NCBI GenBank assembly: GCA_913776965.1
Contig: CAJYQL010000109.1
Location: forward strand, 48,495 to 112,494
DNA: 64,000 nucleotides
Direction: 5' to 3'
Source of the DNA: an uncultured Xylophilus sp.
Lineage (GTDB): Bacteria > Pseudomonadota > Gammaproteobacteria > Burkholderiales > Burkholderiaceae_C
The notes under the pieces are model-generated. The model did not search any database, was not told the DNA's origin, and was given only the letters and a program-made list of their open reading frames with translations. Both the position numbers and the translations under genes were made by a program. Below are positions 35,851 through 45,014 of the stretch, piece after piece (positions within the stretch are counted from its first letter, which is position 1; every line of letters begins with the position of its first letter).

Positions 35851-37208
35851 AACGCCAATACTTCGGTACCGACGGCATCCGCGGCACTGTCGGCCAGCCG
35901 CCGATCACGCCCGATTTCGTCCTGCGTCTTGCCCATGCGGTCGGCCGGGTGCTGCGGCGTACCGAGGCACGGCCGCGGGTGATGATCGGCAAGGACACGC
36001 GGATCTCCGGGTACATGTTGGAAAGCGCACTGGAGTCCGGCTTCAACTCTGCGGGCGTGGACGTGGTGCTGCTCGGACCGCTGCCGACGCCCGGCGTCGC
36101 CTACCTAACCCGCACGCTGCGTGCCAGCCTGGGCGTGGTGATCAGCGCCAGCCACAACCCGTTCGGCGACAACGGCATCAAGTTTTTCAGCGCCCAGGGC
36201 ACCAAGCTCGACGACGCTTGGGAACTGGCGGTGGAAGCGGCGCTGGAAGAGCCGCCGGTCTGGGCCGACTCCGCCGCGATCGGCAAGGCCCGCCGGCTGG
36301 ACGACGCGGCCGGGCGCTATATCGAATTCTGCAAGAGCACCTTCGACAACGACCTGACGCTGCGCGGCCTGCGCATCGTGGTGGATGCGGCCCATGGCGC
36401 GGCGTACCACATCGCGCCGAAGGTGTTCCATGAACTGGGTGCGGACGTGAGCGCGATCGGCGTCGCGCCGGACGGGCTCAACATCAACAAGGGGGTCGGC
36501 GCGACCCATCCGGAGGCGCTGGTGGCCGCGGTGAAGGCCGATGGTGCGGATGTCGGCGTGGCCCTCGACGGCGATGCCGACCGCTTGCAGATCGTCGACG
36601 CCGAGGGACGCCTCTACGACGGCGACCAGTTGCTCTACATCGTCGCCAGTGCGCGCCTGGCCCAGGGAGATGCGCTGGTCGCATCGAGCGCCAGCGAAAC
36701 GGCACCCGGCGTGGTCGGTACGCTGATGACCAACCTGGCGGTCGAGTCTGCTCTGCGCGCCCGCGGCGTGCAGTTCGTGCGCGCCAAAGTCGGCGACCGG
36801 TACGTGCTGGAAGAACTTGAGGCGCGGGGATGGCTGCTCGGCGGGGAAGGCTCCGGGCATCTGCTGGCACTGGACAAACACACGACCGGCGACGGCCTGA
36901 TCAGCGCACTACAGGTCCTGCAGGCCTGTCTGCGCAGCGGCAAGAGCCTGGCGGAACTGCTGGAGGGCGTCAGCCTGTACCCTCAGACGTTGCTGAACGT
37001 GAGGCTCGCGCTGGGGCAGGATTGGCGCGCCAACACGGCACTGGCCGACGAAACCCGGCGGGTGGAGGCCGAACTCGGCGACAGCGGCCGGGTGCTCATC
37101 CGGCCGAGCGGAACCGAGCCCCTGCTGCGCGTGATGGTGGAAGCCCGCGACGGCGACCAGGGCCGCCGTTGTGCCGAAAGGCTGGCGGCGACGGTGGCGG
37201 CGATCTGA
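35847..37208 (+). CDS. glmM: Phosphoglucosamine mutase
   Basis: Interconverts glucosamine-6-phosphate and glucosamine-1-phosphate for cell-wall and lipopolysaccharide precursors. The 453 residues begin [38 protein letters not shown] carries the catalytic phosphoserine Ser102, the same position as in E. coli. [14 protein letters not shown] binds Mg, GGEGSGHLL contacts sugar, and [15 protein letters not shown] binds phosphate. All four domains are complete. It is translationally coupled to folP. Palindromic element copy 5 lies 13 bp after the stop. Confidence 0.97.
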   Translation: MKRQYFGTDGIRGTVGQPPITPDFVLRLAHAVGRVLRRTEARPRVMIGKDTRISGYMLESALESGFNSAGVDVVLLGPLPTPGVAYLTRTLRASLGVVISASHNPFGDNGIKFFSAQGTKLDDAWELAVEAALEEPPVWADSAAIGKARRLDDAAGRYIEFCKSTFDNDLTLRGLRIVVDAAHGAAYHIAPKVFHELGADVSAIGVAPDGLNINKGVGATHPEALVAAVKADGADVGVALDGDADRLQIVDAEGRLYDGDQLLYIVASARLAQGDALVASSASETAPGVVGTLMTNLAVESALRARGVQFVRAKVGDRYVLEELEARGWLLGGEGSGHLLALDKHTTGDGLISALQVLQACLRSGKSLAELLEGVSLYPQTLLNVRLALGQDWRANTALADETRRVEAELGDSGRVLIRPSGTEPLLRVMVEARDGDQGRRCAERLAATVAAI

Positions 37209-37221
37209 CGCGCCTGCTCCG

Positions 37222-37274
37222 GTGCTACTGAAAACGTAGCACACTAGGCAGGTGCGTCGGGCGCTGGAGGGCTC
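37222..37274 (+). repeat. Interspersed palindromic element, copy 5 (downstream of glmM)
   Basis: GTGCTAC-TGAAAAC-GTAGCAC, then AGGTGCG, then GGGCGCTGGAGGGC. The hairpin stands at the end of glmM and just before the PHO box of the next gene. Confidence 0.7.
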
Positions 37275-37276
37275 CA

Positions 37277-37294
37277 GCGTCAATAAACTGTCAC
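37277..37294 (+). promoter_or_regulatory. PHO box upstream of the OlsB-like gene
   Basis: GCGTCAA-TAAA-CTGTCAC: two 7-bp direct repeats separated by 4 bp, matching the PhoB site CTGTCAT-N4-CTGTCAT/C. It lies 65 bp before the start codon. Confidence 0.75.
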
Positions 37295-37359
37295 GGCACC
37301 GACATGCGTGCGTCATTCCGCCTGATCAGACTGCGGCGCATCCCTTCGAAGGAGCGCCC

Positions 37360-38244
37360 ATGACATTGCCGACGACCGCCCAGCCGATCTCCGTCACCGC
37401 CCGCACGGCCTCGCTGCCGACGGTACCCCTGCACCGCAGCGGACATGCGCCCGGCGCCGTGGCGGCGCTGTTCCGGCCGGTGGCACCGGCGCTCGTGCCG
37501 GCATCGTCCGGTCCCCACGTGTCGTGGGCCCGCCATCTCGACGACGTACGCGAGGCGCAGCGGCTGCGCTACGACATCTTCTGCGGCGAGATGGGTGCCC
37601 GTCTCCCGAAGCAGCTCGACCCGCGGCTCGCCGGCTACGACATCGACCTGTTCGACGACTACTGCGAACACCTGCTGGTGCGCGACGGCGCCGAGGGCCC
37701 GGTGATCGGCACCTACCGGGTGCTCACGCCGGCGCAGGCGCGCCGTATCGGCAGTACCTACAGCGATACCGAATTTGATCTGGTCCGGCTGCGCGGCATG
37801 CGCGAGCGCATGGTCGAACTCGGCCGCAGCTGCGTGCACCCAGACCACCGGCAGGGCGGGGTGATCCTGGCCCTCTGGGGTGCGCTGGCCGATTTCATGG
37901 TTCGCAACCGGCTCGACACGATGATCGGCTGCGCCAGCATCCCGATGCTGCACAACGGCGTGGTGAGCGGCGATGTGGCGGCCAGCATCTGGCGCCAGCT
38001 GAGCCAGACGCACATGGCGCCGTTCGAATGGCAGGTCCGGCCGCGCCTGCCGCTGCCGGTTGAGCAACTCGACGACACGCTCGCCATCGACCCACCTGCT
38101 CTGATCCGCGGCTATCTGCGCCTGGGCGCCCGGGTGCTGGGTGCGCCGGCATGGGATCCGGATTTCAACAGTGCCGACCTGCCGATGCTGATGCGCATCG
38201 CCGACCTTCCCGCGCGCTACCGCAAGCATTTCCTCGGCACCTGA
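37360..38244 (+). CDS. OlsB-like ornithine acyltransferase (GNAT-type)
   Basis: A 294-residue protein of the OlsB/hemolysin-like N-acyltransferase family, which makes lyso-ornithine lipid in phosphate-starved bacteria. SWARHLDDVREAQRLRYDIF, GARLPKQLDPRLAGYDIDLF, DYCEHLLVRD, VIGTYRVLTPAQARRIG, VELGRSCVHPDHRQGGVILA and MIGCASIPM are typical. The N-terminal 55 residues are a low-complexity extension. The GGAG site 7 bp before ATG 37360 fixes the start. A PHO box precedes it, and the next gene is ppk. No olsA acyltransferase is adjacent. Ornithine as substrate is inferred from family and regulation; other acyl acceptors are possible. Confidence 0.78.
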   Translation: MTLPTTAQPISVTARTASLPTVPLHRSGHAPGAVAALFRPVAPALVPASSGPHVSWARHLDDVREAQRLRYDIFCGEMGARLPKQLDPRLAGYDIDLFDDYCEHLLVRDGAEGPVIGTYRVLTPAQARRIGSTYSDTEFDLVRLRGMRERMVELGRSCVHPDHRQGGVILALWGALADFMVRNRLDTMIGCASIPMLHNGVVSGDVAASIWRQLSQTHMAPFEWQVRPRLPLPVEQLDDTLAIDPPALIRGYLRLGARVLGAPAWDPDFNSADLPMLMRIADLPARYRKHFLGT

Positions 38245-38281
38245 GCAGCGTGACACACGGCAGCCGCGTAGTTTCATCAGA

Positions 38282-38299
38282 ATGTCATGAATCTGTCAC
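38282..38299 (+). promoter_or_regulatory. PHO box upstream of ppk
   Basis: ATGTCAT-GAAT-CTGTCAC, the best match to the PhoB consensus in this window. A third, weaker repeat GTTTCAT lies one 11-bp turn upstream at 38271. It is 81 bp before the ppk ATG. Confidence 0.82.
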
Positions 38300-38379
38300 C
38301 GTCCTGCGGCATGCTCAGTTCTGGGCAGCCGGGACCTGTGGCTGCATGACTCCGGCCTGAAGGCTTCCGACTCCCGACC

Positions 38380-40626
38380 ATGCTGCACAAGAACGAGACC
38401 CCGGCTCCGACCCCATCCACCCTTCCGGATGCGGCAGCGGGCGAGGCGGTGGCGCATGCAGCCGTGACGTTCTCCACTGCCGCACCCGCAGAAGATTCAC
38501 CGCCGCGTCAGGTCGACGCCGAGCCGACTGGAGCCGAGGCTGTGTCCGAGGTGCCGCCATCCGACGGCCCGCTGCGCCTGCTGGACCGCGACCACAGCAT
38601 CCTCGCCTTCAACGAACGCGTCTTCGACTGGGCGCGTCGCGATGATGTGCCGCTGCTCGAGCGGCTGCGGTATCTCTGCATCGTTTCTTCCAACCTCGAC
38701 GAGTTCTTCGAGGTGCGGATGGCGCCTCACCTGGCCGCGGCGCAGGCCCACGACGACAAGGGCACTTACACGCAGGCCTCGTTCGAGGCGATTTCCACGG
38801 CGGCCCACGATCTGGTGGACCGGCAATACGCCCTGTACAACGACGCGCTGATGCCGGCCTTCAATGCGCGCGGCATCCGCATGCTCTCGCACGGCGAGCG
38901 CAATGGCGCCCAGCGGCGCTGGGTGCGCGACTATTTCCAACGCGAGGTGGCGCCGCTGCTGGTGCCGGTCGGGCTCGACCCGGCGCATCCGTTCCCCCAG
39001 GTCGCGAACAAGTCGCTGAATTTCATCGTGCGCCTGAAGGGCAGCGATGCCTTCGGCCGCGAAAACGAGATCGCGATCGTGAAAGTGCCGAGGGTGCTGC
39101 CGCGGGTGATCCGCCTGCCCGACGACGTGGCCAAAGGCACCGACGTGGTGATGCTGTCGAGTGTGGTGCGGGCGCATCTGTCGGAACTGTTTCCCGGACG
39201 CGAGGTGACCGAGTTCTCCCAGTTCCGCGTCACCCGCAATTCCGACCTGTCGGTGGACGAGGAAGAAGTGGCCGACCTGCGCAGCGCCTTGCGCCAGGGC
39301 CTCACGCTGCGCCATTACGGGCAGGCGGTACGGCTGGAGGTGTCCTCGGGCTGCTCCCAGCACCTGCTCGATTTCCTGCAGCAGCAGTTCAACCTGCCGA
39401 CCGCCGCGCTGTACCGTGTGCACGGGCCGGTCAACCTGGTGCGGCTGACGCAGATGGTCGACCTGGTCGACGACCCGACGCTGGCGTTCCCGGCGTGGAA
39501 GCCCGCTCGTCCGTCTGGCCTGCGGCCCAGCCTGCCGATCCTACAGCAGCTGCGCCACCGCGACGTGGTGCTGCACCAGCCGTTCGAGAGCTTCGACGGC
39601 GTGCTCGCCTTCCTGCGCGAGGCGGTGAACGATCCGCAAGTGCTGGCGATCAAGCAGACGATCTACCGCACCGGCTCCGATTCCGAGCTGATGGAACTGC
39701 TGCGCGAGGCGGTGCGCCGCGGCAAGGAAGTGACGGCGGTGGTCGAGCTGAAGGCACGGTTCGACGAGGAGGCCAACATCAACTGGGCCGAGATGCTCGA
39801 ATCCATCGGCGCGCAGGTGGTGTACGGCGTCGTCGGCCTGAAGACCCACGCCAAGATGCTGCTGGTAACCCGGCGGGAAGGCACCCGGCTGCGCCGCTAC
39901 GGCCACCTGTCGACCGGCAACTACAACCCGCGCACCGCCCGGCTCTACACCGACATCAGCTACCTGACCGCGGATGCGGCGCTCACCGCCGACATGGACG
40001 CGGTGTTCGGCCATCTGGCCAGCCAGAACCGCCTGCCAGAGCTCAAGCGCCTGTCGATCGCGCCGTTCCACCTGCAGGATTTGATGGCCGACAAGATCGC
40101 CGAGACGGCCACTACCGCACGGGCCGGCGGCGACGCCCGCATCGTCGCGAAGATGAACGCGCTGACCGACGAGCGCCTGGTGCGGGCGCTGATCGAGGCC
40201 GGGCAGGCGGGCGTGAAGATCGACCTGGTGGTGCGCGGCGCCTGCATGCTGCCGGCGCAGCGGCCCGGCCAGACCGACAACATCCGGGTGCGGTCGGTGA
40301 TCGGCCGCTTCCTGGAGCATTCGCGGGTCTTCTATTTCCGCAACGGCGAGCGCGAGGACCTGTACCTGTCGAGCGCCGACTGGATGAGCCGCAACATGCT
40401 GCGGCGGGTGGAACTGGCCTGGCCGGTGCTCGACCCCAAGCTGCGCCAGCGCATCGTCGACGAATGCCTGGTCGCCTACCTGTACGACAACTGCGATGCC
40501 TGGGAACTGGGCGGCGACGGCCGGTACCGCCGCGCCACGCCGCCGGGCGAGGCCTGCAGCGCCAGTGCGCAGGCGGCCCTCATGGTGCGTTACCAGCCCG
40601 CCGCGGCGGGGAGAGGAAACCGATGA
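38380..40626 (+). CDS. ppk: Polyphosphate kinase 1
   Basis: Reversibly polymerises the terminal phosphate of ATP into polyphosphate. The 748 residues begin with about 65 low-complexity residues not found in E. coli. The core follows: LLDRDHSILAFNERVFDWA, SSNLDEFFEVRM, DPAHPFPQVANKSLNF, VVGLKTHAKMLLVTRR (the autophosphorylated His) and FLEHSRVFYFRNGE (second catalytic His). SSADWMSRNMLRRVE and FDEEANINWAEMLE are also family motifs. The stop overlaps the sixA start (ATGA). The PHO box upstream suggests induction at low phosphate. Confidence 0.96.
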   Translation: MLHKNETPAPTPSTLPDAAAGEAVAHAAVTFSTAAPAEDSPPRQVDAEPTGAEAVSEVPPSDGPLRLLDRDHSILAFNERVFDWARRDDVPLLERLRYLCIVSSNLDEFFEVRMAPHLAAAQAHDDKGTYTQASFEAISTAAHDLVDRQYALYNDALMPAFNARGIRMLSHGERNGAQRRWVRDYFQREVAPLLVPVGLDPAHPFPQVANKSLNFIVRLKGSDAFGRENEIAIVKVPRVLPRVIRLPDDVAKGTDVVMLSSVVRAHLSELFPGREVTEFSQFRVTRNSDLSVDEEEVADLRSALRQGLTLRHYGQAVRLEVSSGCSQHLLDFLQQQFNLPTAALYRVHGPVNLVRLTQMVDLVDDPTLAFPAWKPARPSGLRPSLPILQQLRHRDVVLHQPFESFDGVLAFLREAVNDPQVLAIKQTIYRTGSDSELMELLREAVRRGKEVTAVVELKARFDEEANINWAEMLESIGAQVVYGVVGLKTHAKMLLVTRREGTRLRRYGHLSTGNYNPRTARLYTDISYLTADAALTADMDAVFGHLASQNRLPELKRLSIAPFHLQDLMADKIAETATTARAGGDARIVAKMNALTDERLVRALIEAGQAGVKIDLVVRGACMLPAQRPGQTDNIRVRSVIGRFLEHSRVFYFRNGEREDLYLSSADWMSRNMLRRVELAWPVLDPKLRQRIVDECLVAYLYDNCDAWELGGDGRYRRATPPGEACSASAQAALMVRYQPAAAGRGNR

Positions 40627-41102
40627 TGGACTTGATCCTGTGGCGCCATGCCGAAGCCGAGGACGAGCGCGACGGCCTGTCGGACCTCGAGCGCAAGCTG
40701 ACGCACCGCGGCGAGAAGCAGGCCGCCCGCATGGCCGCCTGGCTCGACCGCCAGTTGCCCGAGGGCCTGCGGGTCATGAGCAGCCCGGCGGTACGGACCG
40801 AGCAGACCGCACTCGCCCTCGGCCGCAAGTACAAGCTGCGCGACGAGTTGTCGCCTGACGGCTCCTGCGAGGACCTGCTGTCGGTCGTGCAGTGGCCGCA
40901 CGCCCGCGGCGCGGTGCTGGTGGTCGGCCACCAGCCGGTGCTCGGCCAGACGATCGCGCAGCTGGTCGGTCTGCAGCAGAGCGACTGCAGCGTGCGCAAG
41001 GGCGCGATCTGGTGGCTGCGCCGCCGCCAGCGCCAGCGCGACGGCACCGAGCCGACCGAGCAGACCGTCATCGTGACGGTGCAGACGCCCGAATTCCTCT
41101 AG
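40623..41102 (+). CDS. sixA: SixA-type histidine phosphatase
   Basis: A 159-residue member of the histidine phosphatase (phosphoglycerate-mutase-like) superfamily. DLILWRHAEAEDER holds the catalytic R-H-A, LTHRGEKQAARMAAWL and VMSSPAVRTEQTA follow, and VVGHQPVLGQTIAQL carries the second His. SixA removes phosphate from Hpt-domain histidines in E. coli. Here the gene is coupled to ppk by an ATGA overlap, a frequent arrangement in betaproteobacteria, so a role in polyphosphate or phosphate signalling is possible. The C-terminal segment is Arg/Gln-rich. Confidence 0.85.
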   Translation: MMDLILWRHAEAEDERDGLSDLERKLTHRGEKQAARMAAWLDRQLPEGLRVMSSPAVRTEQTALALGRKYKLRDELSPDGSCEDLLSVVQWPHARGAVLVVGHQPVLGQTIAQLVGLQQSDCSVRKGAIWWLRRRQRQRDGTEPTEQTVIVTVQTPEFL

Positions 41103-41129
41103 GCGCGCATCGCTCCAAGCCGCCGGCGG

Positions 41130-42650
41130 TCAGCGTGCGAGTGCGGCGCGGGCGGCGGACACGACGTCCAGCCGCCAAGGCGTGCGTTGCCAGCAGAGCG
41201 CTTCCTCGCGCAACAGGTGCAGCGACTGCGGGAAGGTGGATTCCCAGGCCGGCTGCACCGCCAGCGCCCAGCCGCCACCGCGCGGCAGCGGCGCCAGCGC
41301 CACGCCGCCGAGGTCGGGATCGCGGCGGGCGTGGCACAGCGCGACCGCGATCCGCAGGGCCACCACCATCGCCAGGAAGATCGGGTCGGACAGTTCCGCC
41401 TCCACCTTGCGCAGCTTGCCGCGCTGGCCCAGCACCAGCTGTGCCAGGCGGTGCAACTCCGGCAGCGCGAAGCCGGGTGCATCGGTGTTGTCCAGGATGT
41501 AGGCGCCGTGCTTGTGGCTGTCGCTGTGCGACACCAGGCACCCGATCTCGTGCAGCTGCGCCGCCCAGCCGAGCTTGCGCACCATGCGTTCGCGCAGGTC
41601 GGGTGCGGTCGCCGGCGGCAGCAGCGCCCCGAACAGCGCGCAGGCCACCCGCGCGACCCGCGCGCCCTGCGCGGCGTCCACGCCGAAGCGCCTGCCGAGC
41701 ATCGACACCGTCGCGGCCCGCAGGTCGGTCTGCGGATGCTCCCGGTCCAGCAGGTCGTAGATCACGCCCTGGCGCAGGGCGCCCTGGGCGACGGTCATCT
41801 GGTCGATGTCGAGCAGCCGCATCACCGCCCGCAGGACGCTGACGCCGCCGCCGATCACCGGCCGCCGGTCTTCCTTCAGGGCGCCGAGCTGCAGCCGGTC
41901 CGCGTTACGCGCGCGGATCAGCCGGTCGCGCAGTTCGTCCAGCCCGTACCGGGTGATCAGGCCGGCCGGTCCGCCCATCCCAGTCAGGATGTCGCCGACC
42001 GCCCCCGCCGTGCCGGAGGAGCCGTAGGCGGTGTCCCAGGCGCTGCGTGGATAGGCTTCGAGCGCTTCTTCCAGCACCGCCTGCGCCGCCACCTCGGCCC
42101 GGTCGAACGCGGCGGCGGTGAACTGGCCTTCGGGAAAGAAGCGTTGCGACCAGGCCACGCTGCCGACCGGAAAGGATGCGACCGTGTCGGCCGCCAGCTG
42201 CCGGCCGAGGATCAGCTCGGTCGACCGGCCGCCTATGTCGATCACCAGCCGCCGTTCGTCCGACGGCAGCAGCAGGTGGGCGACGCCCTGGTAGATCAGC
42301 CGCGCTTCCTCGGGCCCGGAAATTACGTCGATCGGAAAGCCGAGCAACTGCGCGCCGCGCTGGATGAACACCTCGCGGTTCACCGCCTCCCGCAGCGTCT
42401 GCGTGGCGACGGCGCGCACCTGCGGCCGGTCGAAGCCGGCGAGCCGTTCGCCGAAGCGGGCCAGGCAGTCCCAGCCGCGGCGCATCGCCTCGTCGGTCAG
42501 GCGGCCGTCGGCATCGAGGCCGTTGCCCTGGCGCACCGTTTCCTTCAGGTACTGCACGCGGTGGAGCCGACCGTGGTCGAGGCGCGAGATTTCGAGCCGG
42601 AAGCTGTTGGAGCCGAGATCGACCGCGGCGAGGAGGGTACCGTCGTGCAT
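41130..42650 (-). CDS. ppx: Exopolyphosphatase / pppGpp phosphohydrolase
   Basis: Degrades polyphosphate from its ends, with possible guanosine pentaphosphatase activity. The 506 residues have the actin-like ATPase fold: AAVDLGSNSFRLEISRLDHG (phosphate 1), AVATQTLREAVNREVF, ISGPEEARLIYQGVAHLL and RLVIDIGGRSTELILGR (phosphate 2). The HD-type C-terminal domain has GWAAQLHEIGCLVSHSDSHK and HGAYILDNTDAPGF. It converges on sixA (27 bp) and is divergent from pstS. A PHO box on the minus strand lies 102 bp before the start, separated from it by palindromic element copy 6. Confidence 0.94.
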   Translation of the reverse strand: MHDGTLLAAVDLGSNSFRLEISRLDHGRLHRVQYLKETVRQGNGLDADGRLTDEAMRRGWDCLARFGERLAGFDRPQVRAVATQTLREAVNREVFIQRGAQLLGFPIDVISGPEEARLIYQGVAHLLLPSDERRLVIDIGGRSTELILGRQLAADTVASFPVGSVAWSQRFFPEGQFTAAAFDRAEVAAQAVLEEALEAYPRSAWDTAYGSSGTAGAVGDILTGMGGPAGLITRYGLDELRDRLIRARNADRLQLGALKEDRRPVIGGGVSVLRAVMRLLDIDQMTVAQGALRQGVIYDLLDREHPQTDLRAATVSMLGRRFGVDAAQGARVARVACALFGALLPPATAPDLRERMVRKLGWAAQLHEIGCLVSHSDSHKHGAYILDNTDAPGFALPELHRLAQLVLGQRGKLRKVEAELSDPIFLAMVVALRIAVALCHARRDPDLGGVALAPLPRGGGWALAVQPAWESTFPQSLHLLREEALCWQRTPWRLDVVSAARAALAR

Positions 42651-42671
42651 GGACTGGAGAGCCTGGATGGT

Positions 42672-42729
42672 TTGCTATCGAAAGAGTAGCTGATTGCGCA
42701 GCAGGGGCGGGCGCGGGAGCGCTATTTTG
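42672..42729 (+). repeat. Interspersed palindromic element, copy 6 (upstream of ppx)
   Basis: TTGCTATC-GAAAGA-GTAGC, then TGATTGCGCA, then GGGCGCGGGAGCGC. It lies between the ppx start and its PHO box, so a ppx transcript starting at that box would carry it as a 5' leader hairpin. Confidence 0.7.
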
Positions 42730-42751
42730 CTCTCAATGGGCGGCTGCAGTC

Positions 42752-42769
42752 GTGACAGTTCCGTGACGC
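42752..42769 (-). promoter_or_regulatory. PHO box upstream of ppx
   Basis: On the minus strand, GCGTCAC-GGAA-CTGTCAC (7-4-7). It points toward ppx and lies 32 bp from the pstS-directed PHO box, so PhoB may control both directions. Confidence 0.72.
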
Positions 42770-42800
42770 ATCGTCGCGCAGTGCAGGTGACGCTGAAGGG

Positions 42801-42834
42801 GCGTCACAGGATTGTCACGAAGCCTCCCTACAGT
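42801..42834 (+). promoter_or_regulatory. PHO box and -10 of the pst operon
   Basis: GCGTCAC-AGGA-TTGTCAC at 42801-42818, followed after 10 bp by TACAGT (42829-42834). This is the layout of PhoB-dependent promoters, where the box replaces the -35. The leader to pstS would be about 37 nt. Confidence 0.8.
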
Positions 42835-42877
42835 CCGCTTCATCCCGTTACCTGCCAATCGCATAAAGGATGTCTTC

Positions 42878-43906
42878 ATGAACAAGTCCCTGCTCGCCGT
42901 CCTGGCCGCCGCTTCCCTGGCCGCCAACTCCGCATGGGCGCAGCAAGAAGCCACCGGCGCCGGCGCCAGCGTCCCGGCGCCGCGGTATTCCCAGTGGGCC
43001 GCCGACTACAACAAGGCCACCGGCGTCAAGATCAATTACCAGTCGGTCGGCTCCGGTGCCGGCCTGAAGCAGATCGAAGCCAAGACGGTGGACTTCGGCG
43101 CGTCCGACGCTCCGCTGAAGGACGATGAACTGAAGGCAAAGGGCCTGGTGCAGTTCCCTACGGTGGTCGGCGGCGTGGTGCCGGTCGTCAACATCGCCGG
43201 CATCAAGCCGGGCGAACTGCGCCTGAACGGCCAGGTCCTGGGCGACATCTACCTGGGCAAGATCACCAACTGGAACGACGCCGCCATCAAGGCGCTGAAC
43301 CCGTCGGCCAAGCTGCCGGATGCGCCGATCGCCCCGGTGCGCCGTGCAGACGGCTCGGGCACCAGCTTCGCGTTCACCAACTACCTGAGCCAGGTCAACC
43401 CGGAATGGAAGAGCAAGGTCGGTGAAGGCACCGCAGTGAACTGGCCGACGGGCGCCGGCGGCAAGGGTAACGAGGGCGTTGCCGCCTTCGTCGGCCGCCT
43501 GCCGAACTCGATCGGCTACGTGGAGTACGCCTACGTCAAGCAGAACAAGATGACGTACGTGCAGATGCAGAACCAGAGCGGCGCCTTCGTGTCGCCGGAC
43601 GACGAGACCTTCAAGGCCGCCGCTGCCGGTGCCGACTGGGCCAAGAGCTTCTACCAGATTCTGAACAACAAGCCCGGCAAGGATGCCTGGCCGATCACCA
43701 CGGCCACCTACATCCTGCTGCAGAAGACGCAGGACAAGCCGGTCCAGGCCGCCACGGTCTTCAAGTTCTTCGACTGGGCCTACAAGCAGGACAAGACCGC
43801 TGCCGACCTCGACTACGTGCCGATGCCCGACAGCGTGAAGCAGATCGTGCTGAAGTCCTGGGACGAGGTGAAGGACACGGCGGGCAAGACGATCTCCTAC
43901 CGCTGA
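42878..43906 (+). CDS. pstS: Periplasmic phosphate-binding protein PstS
   Basis: Captures phosphate for the high-affinity ABC importer. The 342 residues start with signal peptide [21 protein letters not shown]. The mature part shows [40 protein letters not shown] and [13 protein letters not shown], which bind phosphate, and [25 protein letters not shown] ending 7 bp before the ATG supports the start over a more upstream frame. It is preceded by a PHO box and followed by a long hairpin before pstC. Confidence 0.97.
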   Translation: MNKSLLAVLAAASLAANSAWAQQEATGAGASVPAPRYSQWAADYNKATGVKINYQSVGSGAGLKQIEAKTVDFGASDAPLKDDELKAKGLVQFPTVVGGVVPVVNIAGIKPGELRLNGQVLGDIYLGKITNWNDAAIKALNPSAKLPDAPIAPVRRADGSGTSFAFTNYLSQVNPEWKSKVGEGTAVNWPTGAGGKGNEGVAAFVGRLPNSIGYVEYAYVKQNKMTYVQMQNQSGAFVSPDDETFKAAAAGADWAKSFYQILNNKPGKDAWPITTATYILLQKTQDKPVQAATVFKFFDWAYKQDKTAADLDYVPMPDSVKQIVLKSWDEVKDTAGKTISYR

Positions 43907-43914
43907 TCGCCGAT

Positions 43915-43947
43915 GCGGACAGGGGGCCCTCCGGGGCCCCTGTCCGC
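43915..43947 (+). repeat. Long hairpin between pstS and pstC
   Basis: GCGGACAGGGG (43915-43925) pairs exactly with CCCCTGTCCGC (43937-43947), with a further CCC-TCC-GGG stem inside. No T-run follows. Such hairpins protect the 3' end of a binding-protein mRNA, allowing more PstS than PstCAB to be made. That role is inference. Confidence 0.6.
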
Positions 43948-43988
43948 GATGGCGCAGACCCCTTCCAAGTCCTACCGAGGCCTGCGAC

Positions 43989-45014
43989 GTGTCCTCTACA
44001 CTGCCGATCACCCATGCACCCGCCCGCACCGCGGGGCGTGGTGCCACCATGAATCCTTCTCCTGCTCCGCGCTCGCGCCTGACCGGCGTGCTGGCGGATC
44101 GCCTGTTCGGCCTCGCCGCCCGCGGCGCTGCGCTGCTCACCCTCGCGCTGCTCGTCGGCATCCTGGGCTCGCTGGTCATCGGCGCCTGGCCCTCGATCAG
44201 CCAGTACGGCCTGAGCTTCCTCACCCGCAGTGTCTGGGACCCGGTCCAGAACGACTACGGCGGCCTGGTGATGATCTACGGCACGCTGGCCACCTCGTTC
44301 ATCGCGCTGGCGATCGCGGTGCCGGTGTCCTTCGGCATCGCGCTTTTCCTCACCGAACTCTCGCCCGCCTGGCTCAAGCGGCCGCTCGGTACCGCGATCG
44401 AACTGCTCGCCGCCGTGCCGTCGATCGTCTACGGCATGTGGGGCCTGATGGTGTTCGGCCCGCTGCTGGCCACCTGGGTGCAGCAGCCGCTGCAGAAGCT
44501 GCTCGCGGGCGTGCCGTTCCTGGGCACGCTGGTCTCCGGCCCGCCGGTGGGCATCGGCATCCTGTCGGCCGGCATCATCCTCGCGATCATGATCATCCCG
44601 TTCATCGCCTCGGTGATGCGCGACGTGTTCGAGGTGACGCCGCCGCTGCTCAAGGAGTCGGCCTACGGCCTCGGCTCCACCACCTGGGAAGTCGTCTGGA
44701 AGGTCGTGCTGCCGTACACCAAGACCGGCGTGCTCGGCGGCATCATGCTCGGCCTCGGCCGTGCGCTCGGCGAGACGATGGCGGTGACCTTCGTCATCGG
44801 CAACATGAACCAGCTCAATTCGCTGTCGGTCTTCGAGGCCGCCAATAGCATCACCTCGGCGCTCGCCAACGAATTCGCCGAAGCCGGCGAAGGCCTGCAC
44901 CAGGCGTCGCTGATCTACCTGGGCCTGGTGCTGTTCTTCATCACCTTCGTGGTGCTGAGCCTGTCCAAGCTGCTGCTGCTGAAACTCAAGAAGAGCGAAG
45001 GCGCGAAATCGTGA
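43989..45014 (+). CDS. pstC: Phosphate ABC transporter permease PstC
   Basis: One of two membrane subunits of the Pst importer. About 341 residues with six hydrophobic helices. Key parts are [80 protein letters not shown] and [20 protein letters not shown] (the EAA loop that contacts PstB). The start is taken as GTG 43989, with CCGAGG upstream; ATG 44049 is an alternative that would drop 20 polar residues. It overlaps pstA by the TGATG junction. Confidence 0.95.
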   Translation: MSSTLPITHAPARTAGRGATMNPSPAPRSRLTGVLADRLFGLAARGAALLTLALLVGILGSLVIGAWPSISQYGLSFLTRSVWDPVQNDYGGLVMIYGTLATSFIALAIAVPVSFGIALFLTELSPAWLKRPLGTAIELLAAVPSIVYGMWGLMVFGPLLATWVQQPLQKLLAGVPFLGTLVSGPPVGIGILSAGIILAIMIIPFIASVMRDVFEVTPPLLKESAYGLGSTTWEVVWKVVLPYTKTGVLGGIMLGLGRALGETMAVTFVIGNMNQLNSLSVFEAANSITSALANEFAEAGEGLHQASLIYLGLVLFFITFVVLSLSKLLLLKLKKSEGAKS

